From Atherix ibis (lineage: Eukaryota; Arthropoda; Insecta; Diptera; Athericidae), in assembly GCA_958298945.1 (NCBI GenBank), contig OY282609.1, positions 30,849,212-30,913,211 of the forward strand: a stretch of DNA of 64,000 nt, written 5' to 3'. The position numbers and the translations under genes are program-made. This document shows positions 1 to 10,273 of this stretch, in pieces. Each line of letters starts with the position of its first letter. Within the stretch, counting starts at the first letter, position 1. The notes beneath the pieces are model-generated. The model was not told where the DNA came from. It did no database searches and saw only the letters and a list, made by a program, of their open reading frames with translations.

Positions 1-86
1 CTCAATACCCTCATGACATGGCATCGATAAAAAAGTTATTCTTTTCTATCCAGCCAGTTGATTTAGAACCGTGAGAATACCTCACA

Positions 87-526
87 CTAGCTTGGATTGA
101 ACATCGGATAAAAGAAGAGCTTGGTTCCTTCTGATACCCTCTTTAGCAGAAAGCTCTGCCTGAAATATGGATGGGGATTTAGCAAGGGCTTATAAAGATG
201 GTAATAAGATTCGACTACACCCGCTCTAATACTCACATCCGTCTTAGAACCATCTGTGTTAAAGACGAATACCTCCCCCCTTCCCCTCTTCACTACTTTC
301 ATGGTAACCGCTCAGTGAGACCTACTTTAAAGGACTGGTTTAAGTTAGGTTTCCTTGGAATTGCGTGCGAGAGATAGTTGGCTTCCTGGAATTCTTTTAG
401 GTCCGATACAACCTTAAGATGTCCAAACAGATCGCCTGATTTAAAGATTTTGGAATGTCCTAATTTGAGAGCCCCATTAATAGCTTCGTTTTTAATATGC
501 AAATGCAAAGAGGTAGCAGGTCTCAA
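87..526 (-). pseudogene. Non-LTR retrotransposon fragment, RNase H region
   Basis: Two overlapping minus-strand reading frames make one broken retrotransposon piece. The upstream frame (299-526) ends in a linker with a HIKNEAINGALKLGHSK-type segment, typical of the stretch between reverse transcriptase and RNase H. The downstream frame (87-302) contains NTDGSKTDVSIRAGV, the opening of an RNase H domain with its first catalytic Asp. The two are out of frame with each other, so the copy is dead. Clade (jockey/I-like) is inferred from motif style only. Confidence 0.6.
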
Positions 527-1239
527 AGAGCTTCAAGTCATTGAATTTTACGAAGAATTGCTTGGGCAGTATGTTGTTCAGCCTTAGGTCACCAAACAAG
601 AGCCGTGTAGGTGATGATGGATCTGGTTCCGTTAGAGGAATAGTATATTTATTAAAAGAGAAATTACGTGTTTTTTATTTATATCTTTGGCTATATGAGT
701 TAATGAAAAAAAATTAGATTTCTAATGAATAACAAAAACAGAATCGAATTTCCCCAACAAGCAATGTGGTTTTATTGAATTACGAAACGAGATCCGCGTA
801 GGTGATGATGGGTACTATTCACGCAATTGCATTAAGAATGGCGACCTCAGAAAATCCTTTATTGAAAAAATCTAACATGTACACGGATCTAACAGTGGAA
901 AATTCACTGATCTATACCCTCTAAAGAAAGCATATGTATCGCGACATTATTATCATTTATTGGGCTTTGTATATATCCATTGATTGCACATTTGAATAAT
1001 TTCTAAAACTATATTAAAATTTTCATGCTATATTCCTTATTTGAGATGAGAGCGATTGTACTACCCAATTAGATGTACTGAACTGAAGTATACCCACACT
1101 ATTTTATAATTAACCGGCCGGTTTCAACTGAATTTTATTCAGTTTTTTAACAAAAACAAACTATTAAGCATCTCGTGTAACAAATCTGTAAATTTTTCTA
1201 AATATACCAGGTGTATTAGCTTAAATCAGCTGCTTTTTA
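527..1239. other. No gene seen
   Basis: AT-rich sequence without a convincing reading frame. A short phrase, GTAGGTGATGATGG, occurs twice (about 607-620 and 798-811), possibly debris of a repeat. Nothing else is supported. Confidence 0.5.
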
Positions 1240-1345
1240 GTCAAAAAAAAAACACATCTCTTTCGAGGCAAACCACTCATCAAGTCATTTTCGGACGTCT
1301 TCGTAAGAATCGTAGTGCTGCTCAGCGAGCGCGGTGCCCATCGAC
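1240..1345 (-). mobile_element. Mariner fragment (cecropia-like)
   Basis: About 90 bases, starting near the phrase CGAGGCAAACCACTCATCAA, are almost identical to 20,645-20,735. That stretch encodes the C-terminal end of the minus-strand mariner transposase described at 20.6-21.6 kb. It is a dead fragment of the same family. Confidence 0.7.
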
Positions 1346-2229
1346 ATATTTAAAATATTAAACACCTTATATATTAAAAATTTTGTTTTACCAATATTTG
1401 TTTTTTTTTTTTACTTTTAAAAAGCAAATTTTTTTTTATTTAATAATTTATCATTTTTTAATTAATTAAAAAATATTTACTATAAACTACAAAAAAAGCC
1501 TCATTGAGAATGAGCATTAACATTGGGCTAGTAGAAATGTACTAGAGGATCTGTTAATATTGAAGAAAACATAAATTGAAAAATAACAAACTTATTTGAG
1601 TGCAAAAATAAAGAGATGGGTATGATATGAGATCCTCTCTCTGTACCAGCGGTTTATCGCAATTCACTGCATTAGATGAATGCTCAAAAAAGGGAGAGGG
1701 ACTCAAACTCTCCCGTTTCTAAGCATTCAAGATGAGTTCGCCATTTTGGTTGTCAATCGTGAGGAACTTGCCTTTCCTTCTCGTTCTTTTACAACAACCA
1801 AAATATAAAGAAAGAGAGAGAGAGAGGGAATATGTGGTCGCTAGGACGACATTTACGAGTGGAAAGCAAAATCAATTGGAGCACAATACATTCTCAGTAA
1901 GTATTTAGTTTGAGTTTAAAAGAGGTGAAGTGTGGTGCGAGTTGTATTCTCCTTAATAATAGAAATTGTGAACTTAACTTAAAATAAATAAAATAATTTC
2001 AATTTAGTTGAAAATAGTAATAAAAAATCCTTATAATAATCGTTCAATTAAATATATTAGATAACAATTTGCCAAAAATTAATTGATGAACTCCTAAATT
2101 TTTTATATAAAATGGATAACAGAGAAAAATAGTAAAGAAATTAGCATCATTTTAAAGGAAAATCAACCGGGTGGAAATTGCGATAATCCATACCTATTTT
2201 AGGTAAATCAAATTTAAATGATAATAACA
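1346..2229. other. No gene seen
   Basis: AT-rich, with poly-A/T runs and a short (AG)n run near 1,812-1,830. No supported coding sequence. Confidence 0.5.
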
Positions 2230-3235
2230 CCCGGGTCTACTCTGGAAACTCAAGAGGTTCCTTCCTTCCACCTATTTCCTAATCCTAAGATCATTCCTTT
2301 CCAACCGACACTTCCAAGTAAATGAATCCAACGAACTGTCCAATATCTTTCCGATATTGGCTGGGGTTCCTCAGGGTAGCATACTTGGACCCATCCTCTA
2401 CAACATTTACACATCCGATATCCCAACCTGCCATAATACCTTCTTTGCTACATACGCCGATGATGTCTTCCGAAACTCTCCAAATCCAAATCCAAACCCT
2501 CCAGAACTGGTTTACTGAGTGGAGAATAAAAGTCAATGAACGTAAATCTATCCAGGTAACTTTTACTTTCCGTCGTGAGACATGCCCTCCCATATACCTT
2601 AATGGCAGTACCATACCTCAACACATTGAAGCTCAGTACCTAGGACTGTACTTTAGACAAACGCTTGACTAAAAAGACGTTACCTAAAACTACTTCGACT
2701 TCTAGACAAACGTTCCAAACTTACTATAGACAGCAAAGTTCTGTTATACAATACCTTACTGAAACCCATATGGACATACGGACTAGAACTCTGGGGATCT
2801 ACTTAGCCTTCTAATTCCCGTCGAATCCAATCCCTTCAATCAAAAATACTCCGTACAATTGTCGATGCCCCCTTTTATGTTCGCAATACTGTTATTCATC
2901 GTGATCTTAAAGTCCCATTTGTTTTTGATGTGGCTGTATCTCGTTATAAAAAGTTCCGTTCCCGTGTCCTCAATCATAATAATCCTCTTGTTCAAGAACT
3001 ATCCTCCATTTCCTTCCCTAGAAATACCCATCGAAGACTTAAGCGTCACTGGTCGCGTGATTTACTTAAATACTGAGGCCTAACAGAAACACACGCTAGC
3101 AGGAAGAACTTCATTGGATGTTTACTCCCCACAACCTATCAAGTTAATTAATACTATTGCAAAAATTTGCTTATTACTATGTTGTAGTTGTAAATATTTA
3201 AATAAATAAAAAAAAAATAATAATAATAATAAAAA
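2230..3235 (+). mobile_element. 5'-truncated jockey-clade retrotransposon, 3' end
   Basis: Reading across frames gives a reverse transcriptase segment with AGVPQGSILGPILYNIYTSDIP near 2,360-2,420 and the catalytic TYADDV box near 2,455. It continues into the thumb (GSTIPQHIEAQYLGL), where a shift of frame occurs, and the C-terminal region up to a stop near 3,075. A 3' untranslated stretch follows, ending in an A-rich/AAT tail at about 3,205-3,235. This 5' truncation and A-rich end are typical of target-primed retrotransposition. Several frame changes show it is inactive. A product of 116 codons in another frame here is a shadow. Confidence 0.8.
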
Positions 3236-4665
3236 TTATAAATTTTTCCATCTACTTGAGCTCGATGGGAAAATTCATCTACTTTAATTGACGTTCGATG
3301 GGAAAATTTTTATCTCCCAACTGCCAATATAAAAAAACGGTATTTATTAATGCCAATATAAAATAATTAACATTGAGTAAAAAAAATATTTCATCGACTA
3401 ACAATTTCCCACTCACAAAAAAAAAAAAAAAATTTAAAACAAGAAAAACCACTCTTACACCTGCCTAAAAAAAAATTTGAAGAAAAAAAAACACACAATT
3501 TACCACCACCCACCCCACGACAAAAAAAATATTATCAACACCAAAAGAACAAAAAAAAAAGTTAAGCAGAAGAAGGGACAAATAAAAAGCACGTACACCA
3601 CGTCAAAATAATCCAAAAACACAAAAACAATGAAAATCAATTTTTTGCAATTTTTCGTGCAATTTTGCAATCGAAGCAAAATTACAGTAGTCCAGTTTTC
3701 AGAAGAAATAATGTTGCAATTCTATGAAAAATTCCGAGAATCCAAACATTTCACAGGTTTTTGGTCAAAAATTGTATTAAATTACGCCTATTGGTATACT
3801 ATCTATCACAGTAAGCCCTGATTGCAAATGATTTTCTAGTTGCGCCTAATTGCCTACTATTAGATTTTTCTTTTCCTTATTCGATGAATATTATTTGATT
3901 TTTAGTTCTGACAAGAACCATTCTATTTTTGTGACTATTTTTATATTTGTTTTGTTTCTTCCTCTCCTATTGTTAGTTAATTCGATGTGTTTTTTCGTTT
4001 CATTTTGTTAACTTGTATGTGCGCGGTCTTTTAGGATTTCTATTTTGTGGTCCACTTTTATTGCCGCTTTTTTTCGTGTTTTGTTCTGCACTTACCTAAA
4101 CTAAAAGCAGTTGTTTTCTGAATCCCTCCCTACTTACATAGTATGTTGACATCTCATTATTGTACGAATGTGAAATATTAATTGATTACACGATGTACTG
4201 TACTTAAGAGATTATATTTATTATTTAAATTACATTTAAAGAAAAACAAATATACTTCTCAGAGCTAAATAAATATTTTATTAAAGAGTAAAGTTGGTTG
4301 GTTGTGTTATTGTTTGCTTGTTTTTGTGTAGCCGGTTGGTATGCAATTTTGTCTCGATGTTTGAAAATTAAGTAAGCGCCGGTGGGTATGCAATTTTGCT
4401 TATGACTAAATTCCTGATATATCATCCACCCCCATCCAAGTGCCCCATACACGCCGATTCTTGCCTAACTTTGTTAATTGTTGTCATCGTCGCATCTGTC
4501 CCGGTCAGTTTGTATGTATGTAAGTACTGCTTAAGGGCAACCAAACCTCGCCAGACGCTTTCGCATCCATCTGCCCAAGCGGTTTGGCTGTCCTGTTTGG
4601 GATACATTCCGTCCTAGTCTTCCGAAAAATCAGTTTGACCACCTTGGTGGCTCCCCTATTTTGTT
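3236..4665. other. No gene seen; low-complexity DNA
   Basis: Poly-A and A/C-rich stretches (3,415-3,640) are followed by T-rich DNA. Short frames here have no recognisable domain. The phrase GTATGCAATTTTG recurs about 50 bases apart (near 4,338 and 4,387). GTCCCGGTCAGTTTGT occurs near 4,498 and again near 4,974, suggesting debris from a shared repeat. Confidence 0.45.
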
Positions 4666-4750
4666 TTGTTTATTGGTTTAATGGTTTGTTGGTTTGTTGG
4701 TTTGTTGGTTTGTTGGTTTGTTCGTTTGTTGGTTTGTTGGGTAGTTGGTT
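4666..4750. repeat. GGTTTGTT microsatellite
   Basis: An 8-base unit GGTTTGTT is repeated about seven times with small changes. It is followed at 4,768-4,890 by an imperfect TAATTTTAATTT-type tract. The open frame across this stretch (phenylalanine and asparagine runs) is low complexity, not a gene. Confidence 0.9.
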
Positions 4751-5029
4751 TGTCGATTGTGGTGTAATTTTAATTTTAATATTTCATTTTAATTTTAATT
4801 TTCGTTTCCATTTTCATTTGCATTTTAATTTTTTAATTTTAATTTTAATTTTTTATTTTAATTTTCATTTTAATTTTAATTTTTCCTCACAATCCTATTA
4901 AAATTTTTCCCGTTTAAAAACCCTCCTCCTCGACACCATGGCCGCTCCCCACCTAGAGCAGCCATGACGACGGTCCCGGTCAGTTTGTTTATTCGATATA
5001 CCCTGCTCTAATTCTTTTTAGCGTTGTTA

Positions 5030-5188
5030 ATAATTTTGTAATAAAATTACAAAATTATTAAGGGCGTTGTTAATATAAATTACAAAATTATTAACAACGC
5101 CCTTAGTTTCGGCGATGTTTTTTTAGTAAGTAATCCATTCTTTCATTCATCATTGCCTGTTTTAAAGGCTTAGTAGGTTCTTCTAGAC
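5030..5188 (-). pseudogene. I-like retrotransposon, RNase H downstream part (split by hAT)
   Basis: The minus-strand translation here begins with L-E-E-P-T-K-P-L-K-Q-A-M. It is the direct continuation of the RNase H segment that ends at 13,190 on the other side of the hAT element. Removing the hAT and one copy of its 8-bp target duplication restores a single reading frame across the junction. The fragment ends near a small inverted repeat at 5,059-5,105. Confidence 0.7.
5059..5105. repeat. Perfect 16-bp inverted repeat
   Basis: TAAGGGCGTTGTTAAT (5,059-5,074) and its exact reverse complement (5,090-5,105) enclose a 15-base loop. Just upstream is a second AT-rich palindrome, ATAATTTTGTAAT and its complement. 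This could be a cruciform-prone relic of a small foldback element. Confidence 0.85.
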
Positions 5189-6003
5189 CAGTGATTCCCA
5201 AAGTGGTATATATCGACCCCTAGGGGTCTATGACAACCTGCAAGGGGTGTACGTCAGCGAAAAAAAAATTTTGGGTCCATGAAATGAAAATGGGGGTCAA
5301 CATACACTGATAGTACCTATTTACTTACATTATATGTTACTATCTTATAATATAAAGACATATACATTAATTATAAAAGTACCTATGAAGTAAAAAATTT
5401 ATTATATATGTTTATAAAATTGTGTAAGTTGTCGGATGTAGGCATTCGTTTTGTGGTCGCAATACATTTTGAACTTGTAAAAACCTGCACATAAGGATAC
5501 TCGTATACCAGTACACCGAATTCTATTTTTGCACGAATTTTTTTTACACGAATTTGATTTAACACGAGTTAAAACGAAAAACAAAATTCTCTTTTTACAC
5601 GAATTGTTTTGTTTTAACACGATTTTCAATATTCTATGAGCTTTTTTATGAACTTTTCCGAGAATTTTCCGGATGAATTTGTTTCATTATCACTCCTCAC
5701 AAATATGCATTTTAACTTCGCGTTAAATTTTTCACAATTCAGTTAGATTATGTCGATTATATGAGTGGGATTCCCCCCGAATTATGCAATTTAGTATACG
5801 TAATGTATTTTTTACGCAATTTAGTTTGGTTTTGAGAGTTGAAAAGAAAAGACGTTTAAAGTTGATGTGCATATTTAAAAAGTTATAAGGAAAATAAAGT
5901 TAGTGCTCGTATAGATTTTATTAACTCAATAACTGGTCAGTTTTAAATAATTTTCAAATCTTTGCATTATTAATATAAAAAATATTATTGGTAGCTTAAC
6001 ACA

Positions 6004-6522
6004 ATGTCAAATAATTCACCTGTAATAAAAACAAAGAGGAAGGCGATCAGTTTAGGTATTAAAATTAATATTTTAAATCAACTTGCAACAGGACAAGGTG
6101 CAACGGCTGTCGGAAAGCATTTTGGTATTCATGAAGCTACCATAAGAACGATTAAAAAAAATGAAACTGCTATCAGAAAATCTGTATGTTCTGAAAAAAA
6201 AATAAGTGCTAAATCATCGTCTTACATAAGAGATATTGTCAAAGAGAAGATGCAAAAAGCTTTGGTAATGTGGATTGAAGATAAATCACAAAAAAGAATA
6301 TCAGTAGATGGAATTACTATCAAGCAAACAGCATTAAGAATCTATAAACGTATTAAAGAAGTTGAGCCAGGCACTTCTACAAGAACAGGTTGTATGATAA
6401 GTTTTCTTAAACGACATGCTCTGCATAATATAAAAATTAAGGGAAAAACTGCGTCTGCAGATGAATTGCCTGCTAAAGAATTTCCTCAAAAACTTAGAAA
6501 AATTATCAAGTTTGGAATGTAG
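6004..6522 (+). pseudogene. Tigger-like transposase, N-terminal DNA-binding part
   Basis: 172 codons begin with a basic segment. A helix-turn-helix with GQGATAVGKHFGIHEATIRTIKKNE (residues about 35-60) and a second CENP-B-type domain (residues about 85-150, SVDGITIKQTALRIYKRI then SFLKRHAL) follow. The order is typical of pogo/Tigger/jerky transposases. The frame stops at the point where NVDESGLFW would follow; one base of slippage at about 6,510-6,525 restores that motif in the next frame, so this is a frameshift in a dead copy. Confidence 0.8.
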
Positions 6523-6727
6523 ATGAAAGTGGGCTTTTTTGGAAAAGAATGCCTAGGAGAACTTATATTGCAAAATCGCAGAAAACTGCCGGTGTTTTTA
6601 AAGTACCAAAGGACCGTGCAATATTGTTGTTTTGTTCCCATGTTTTAGGAGAACGTACACATACACGTATGTTAAAACCACTGCTTGTAAATTGCACCTT
6701 AAGACCACGCTCGATGAATGGTGTAGA
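6523..6727 (+). pseudogene. Tigger-like transposase, first DDE segment
   Basis: The frame reads N-V-D-E-S-G-L-F-W-K-R-M-P and then a long conserved stretch ending near MLKPLLVNC. D-E-S-G is the first catalytic Asp region of pogo-type DDE transposases. The segment is cut at TA by the mariner starting at 6,730. Confidence 0.8.
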
Positions 6728-6729
6728 TA

Positions 6730-7995
6730 CGATGGTCGTTCAATAAGTCCTTAGAAAATCCGATAAATTGCGCTCGTAGTGTCGGTAAAGTATCATTATC
6801 GGCAGGAAAGCTGTCAAAATTTCAGCTCGATCCATAGCGTAGGTCAATTTCTATCGTCGATTAAAGTTAACGACATTTATTTGTGCATAACAATGGAAAA
6901 AAGCGAGTTTAGTGCTGTCATCAAACATCTCCATTTGAAAGGCTTAAGCCCGAAAGAAATCAAAGCCGAGTTGGATGCAGTTCATGGCACATCTGCACCT
7001 GTGTTTGCGACGGTTTACAATTGGGTGAATGAATTTAAACGTGGCCGTTCATCCACAAAAGATGAACATCGTTCAGGACGTCCAGTTGAGGTGTCTACTC
7101 CTGAAATCATCGACAAAATCCACGATCTGATTTTGAACGACCGGCGAATTAAAGTGCGCAAATTAGTTGAGGCCACGGGCATATCACAAGGTACAGTCGC
7201 TTCAATTTTGCATGAAAAATTGTCTGTGAAAAAAATTTCGGCAAGATGGGTGCCGCGTTTGCTCTCAGAGGAGAATAAGCGCAATCGTGTAGTGGACTCT
7301 GAGGCTATGTTGGCACTCTTTCATCGCAATCCTGCCGAATTCCTTCGTCGATATGTCACTGTGGCCGAAACCTGGATACACTACTACACTCCAGAAATGA
7401 AGAGACAGTCATCACAGTGGATTTTCAAGGGTGAACGTGCTCCGAAGAAGGCAAAAACTGTGCCATCGGCCGGCAAGGTGATGGCCACGGTCTTTTGGGA
7501 TTCGCAGGGCATCATTTTTATCGACTACTTGGAAAAAGGAAAAACAATAACAGGAGCGTATTACGCGTCGTTATTGCAACGGTTGAGCGAGGAAATCAAA
7601 GAGAAACGCCCCCATCTGAAGAAGAAAAAGATCCTCTTGCATCAGGACAATGCGCGTGTGCACACCTGCGCTGTTTCCATGGCCAAAATTGTGGAACTGA
7701 GAATGGCATTGTTGCAGCATCCCGCTTATTCACCAGATTTGGCCCCGAGTGACTATTTTCTTTTCCCCAATCTGAAGAAATGGCTTGGCGGACGACGGTT
7801 CACTTCCAACGAGGACGTCATTGCTCAAACGAATGAGTATTTTGCAGAACTTCCGAAATCCTATTTTTTGGACGGGATAAAAATGTTGGAAAAACGGTTG
7901 GAAAAGTGTATAGAGCTAAAAAGAAATTATGTTGAAATTTTTTTTTAAAAACAGTTTTTTCCATCTTTTTCTAAGGACTTATTGAACGATCCTCT
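6730..7995 (+). mobile_element. Mariner family A, copy 1
   Basis: It lies between TA dinucleotides (6,728-6,729 and 7,996-7,997). The left end reads CGATGGTCGTTCAATAAGTC and the right end is its near-complement (GACTTATTGAACGATCCTCT on the plus strand). It is the best preserved of four copies in the window and is inserted into the Tigger-like DDE domain. Confidence 0.92.
6893..7948 (+). CDS. Mariner transposase, full-length but first catalytic Asp replaced by Ala
   Basis: 351 codons, the normal size for a mariner transposase, starting at MEKSEF; the ATG at 6,779 is in-frame but lies in the untranslated leader. The N-terminal paired helix-turn-helix domain covers residues about 1-110 (with GRPVEVSTPEI and VEATGISQGTVASIL). 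The catalytic part has HQDNARVHT (second Asp, near residue 240) and YSPDLAPSDYFLF (third Asp, 34 residues later), i.e. a D,34D mariner. The first catalytic site reads V-T-V-A-E-T-W, where the family has Asp, so GCC replaces an Asp codon. The frame is open but the enzyme is predicted inactive. Confidence 0.9.
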   Translation: MEKSEFSAVIKHLHLKGLSPKEIKAELDAVHGTSAPVFATVYNWVNEFKRGRSSTKDEHRSGRPVEVSTPEIIDKIHDLILNDRRIKVRKLVEATGISQGTVASILHEKLSVKKISARWVPRLLSEENKRNRVVDSEAMLALFHRNPAEFLRRYVTVAETWIHYYTPEMKRQSSQWIFKGERAPKKAKTVPSAGKVMATVFWDSQGIIFIDYLEKGKTITGAYYASLLQRLSEEIKEKRPHLKKKKILLHQDNARVHTCAVSMAKIVELRMALLQHPAYSPDLAPSDYFLFPNLKKWLGGRRFTSNEDVIAQTNEYFAELPKSYFLDGIKMLEKRLEKCIELKRNYVEIFF

Positions 7996-7997
7996 TA

Positions 7998-8741
7998 TCA
8001 ATAAATTGCAAATTCACTGGACAGCAAACAAAAAGGCCTGGGTGACCAGTGCAATCTTCACAGAATGGTTTCAGAAATACTTCATCCCAGAAGTTAGATG
8101 CTACATCTTTAATACAACCGCTAGAACAAGGGATAATTGCTACTTTTAAAACATACTACATAAAACGTTCATTCGAATACGTGATAGACAAACTCGACCA
8201 TAATGAGGATTTAACAGTCATTGAAGTGTGGAAAAAAATTTCCATTATGGACTGCATTAATCAAGTTGGGTTAGCGTTAGCTGACTTAAAGCCATCAACA
8301 CTGAACTCATGTTGGAAAAATATTTAGCCAGAATGTGTCAAAAGCAAAGATCCTGATCCTGTCATCCACAATAACTCTGCTTTTACTGATATCACAACGC
8401 TGGCACATACAATTTGTGGAAATGGATTCGATGATCTATGATTTGCCGATATAGAGGAATTATTAGTTGATAAAAGCTTGAGTGAAAATGAAGTTATAGA
8501 CCTCATCCTTGAGACTCATTATGACAGAGAAGATAGTGATAATGACGAAAAAAATGCAACTCTAATTAAAGAAGGTGTTGATGTTACTAGGAAATTAGGT
8601 AATCATTTTGAACAATATGATCCTGATGAGGAACGAGCTGCAAAATTTAAACGGGAACTGAAATCAATGGCATCTTACAGGGAACTTTATAACGGTTTAT
8701 TACGAAATGAAACACAATCTTTAATGAGAATTATAATATAA
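7998..8741 (+). pseudogene. Tigger-like transposase, C-terminal part
   Basis: Directly after the mariner, the frame resumes with NKLQIHWTANKKAWVTSAIFTEWFQ. It then shows ATSLIQPLEQGIIATFKTYY, the Q-P-(L/M)-(D/E)-Q-G-(I/V)-I block of Tigger transposases, where the third acidic residue lies nearby. A stop at about 8,325 and a last frame (8,478-8,741) with an acidic tail follow. Frame changes show decay. Confidence 0.78.
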
Positions 8742-9724
8742 TTTATTTTTTATATAACGAAATAAATTCTTAAGTGAACTCTATCAAGATTTTTTTATAT
8801 ATTGTTTATTGTACTTTCCAATTGCTTTTTTAGGTCTGGAATCAATCACCTATTCTTCCATTTAGAAAATATCTTTTTTTACACGAATTTTTTTTGCACG
8901 AATTTTTTGGGAACGTCTCTATCGTGTAAAAAGAGAATTAGGTGTATAATCTTGTTACAAGCATACGCGCAGTAAAAATTCTTGTCAATTTTTGTCTCAC
9001 AGCTTCGCGAACTTGCACTGACTTGTTCAATTTGTCACTCTATAAATACGAATGTGAGACAAATATGTTTATTCGTTTCCTGAATCTTGAAAAGGAAAGT
9101 GCTAAGAAAATATTTAGGAAAAGATAAACTGGTAATTTATTACACAAATTATAGAAGTCTCTATATATTTAATGGTGCTATGCCGCATCTTAAGACAAGA
9201 TAGCACCGGTCGCCCACGACCATTGGGATTGAGATACGCTCAATCAGCGCACTACCATAAATGATAGTTAGCAGTCAGTAGTCAGTTACAAGCTGACTAC
9301 TCCAACTGCTGGTGGCGAGGACTATCTAAACCTCTGCTGTCATAAGCAGTGACAACGCCCGAGATAATTGCAATGCATTACTACATTTGCCAGTTACCTC
9401 CCACCTGCGATCCGGAGATCGTACCCGCGATATGGGTATCAACCACAGCCACTACGTTGCTGCCTAAGGCGCCTCACCATTATCGGGCACAGTGTGTTTT
9501 AACACCATGGGGCACCCCGATTCCCGTAGTACCTATTTTTGTTTTAAGAGTACTTTCGTTTGTACTCCGCTCATTGAGCTACGGTAAGGAATCTTGTAAA
9601 TTCCTAGGCACCGCTAAGCCAGCTCAGGTACCGGGGTTTGCTAAGACCCGAAAGCACAACTAGGATTGACCTTGGTCTTTCATCCAGTTGTAACCACATG
9701 GCGTTTCACTCGCCGGAACATCCC

Positions 9725-10123
9725 CTACCTATTAATTAATCCTAATCTTCTTTTAAACAGTGCCTTGGCAAATTCAGCTAGACACTCCCTCCTCTCGGGT
9801 GTACCAAGTGCACCACTCAGATCCATTCGACCTTCATCCATTCTAATTCCACAAACTTCCAAATCTCGTAGATCTTCATATAAAGCACAATCTACTAAGA
9901 GGTGATATACACTTTCCTGTGGTGCTCCACACAGACACTCTTCTCTTTCACTCAATCCTCTCCTATACAAGAACTCATTTATGCTTCCATGCCCGGTTAT
10001 CAGATAGCCTAGGAACAGACCACATTCAAACTTGTTTGCCGAGGCAAATCTAACAAATGAGATAAACTTGTGAGTCCATCTCCCTTTCTCACTCTCATCC
10101 CAGCGCTACTGCCAAATTCCATA
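9725..10123 (-). pseudogene. R1-like C-terminal zinc-knuckle region
   Basis: The minus-strand reading includes ITGHGSINEFLYRRGLSE then CLCGAPQESVYHLLVDC, a C-x-C-x8-H-x4-C knuckle characteristic of R1-clade ORF2 ends. It terminates at 9,725. In-frame stops between this part and the polymerase (about 10,119 and 10,274) show decay. Confidence 0.78.
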
Positions 10124-10273
10124 CATTCTATCCAGGACTAGAGCCCGTCTTTGGCGTTCTCCAAGTTCCCGAACTTCCTCGTTTAGAACAGGGCAGCTAT
10201 CCAGTAATACAATGCCACGCCGCATCCGATAGAGCATACTCCTACGGAGCACCTCTAGATCCCATGGGATTTC

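Larger units (their letters stand above)
5514..8944 (+). mobile_element. Pogo/Tigger-like DNA transposon (mariner inserted inside)
   Basis: Terminal repeats begin CACC(G/T)AATTCT(A/C)TTTTT(G/A)CACGA at both ends and lie next to TA (5,512-5,513 and 8,945-8,946), the target of pogo-type elements. The ends are rich in repeated ACACGAATTT units. The transposase is read on the plus strand in three pieces: a CENP-B/Psq-type helix-turn-helix (6,004-6,522), part of the DDE domain (about 6,525-6,727), and the DDE end plus tail (about 8,000-8,741). A mariner at 6,730-7,995 separates pieces two and three. Confidence 0.82.

Noticed and set aside
4584..4901. 105-codon plus-strand open frame
   Set aside because: It runs through the GGTTTGTT and TAATTT repeats, so its protein is a repeat of a few residues.
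7015..7284. 89-codon minus-strand frame, repeated with the other mariner copies
   Set aside because: The same antisense frame appears in every family A copy because of shared sequence; no independent support.
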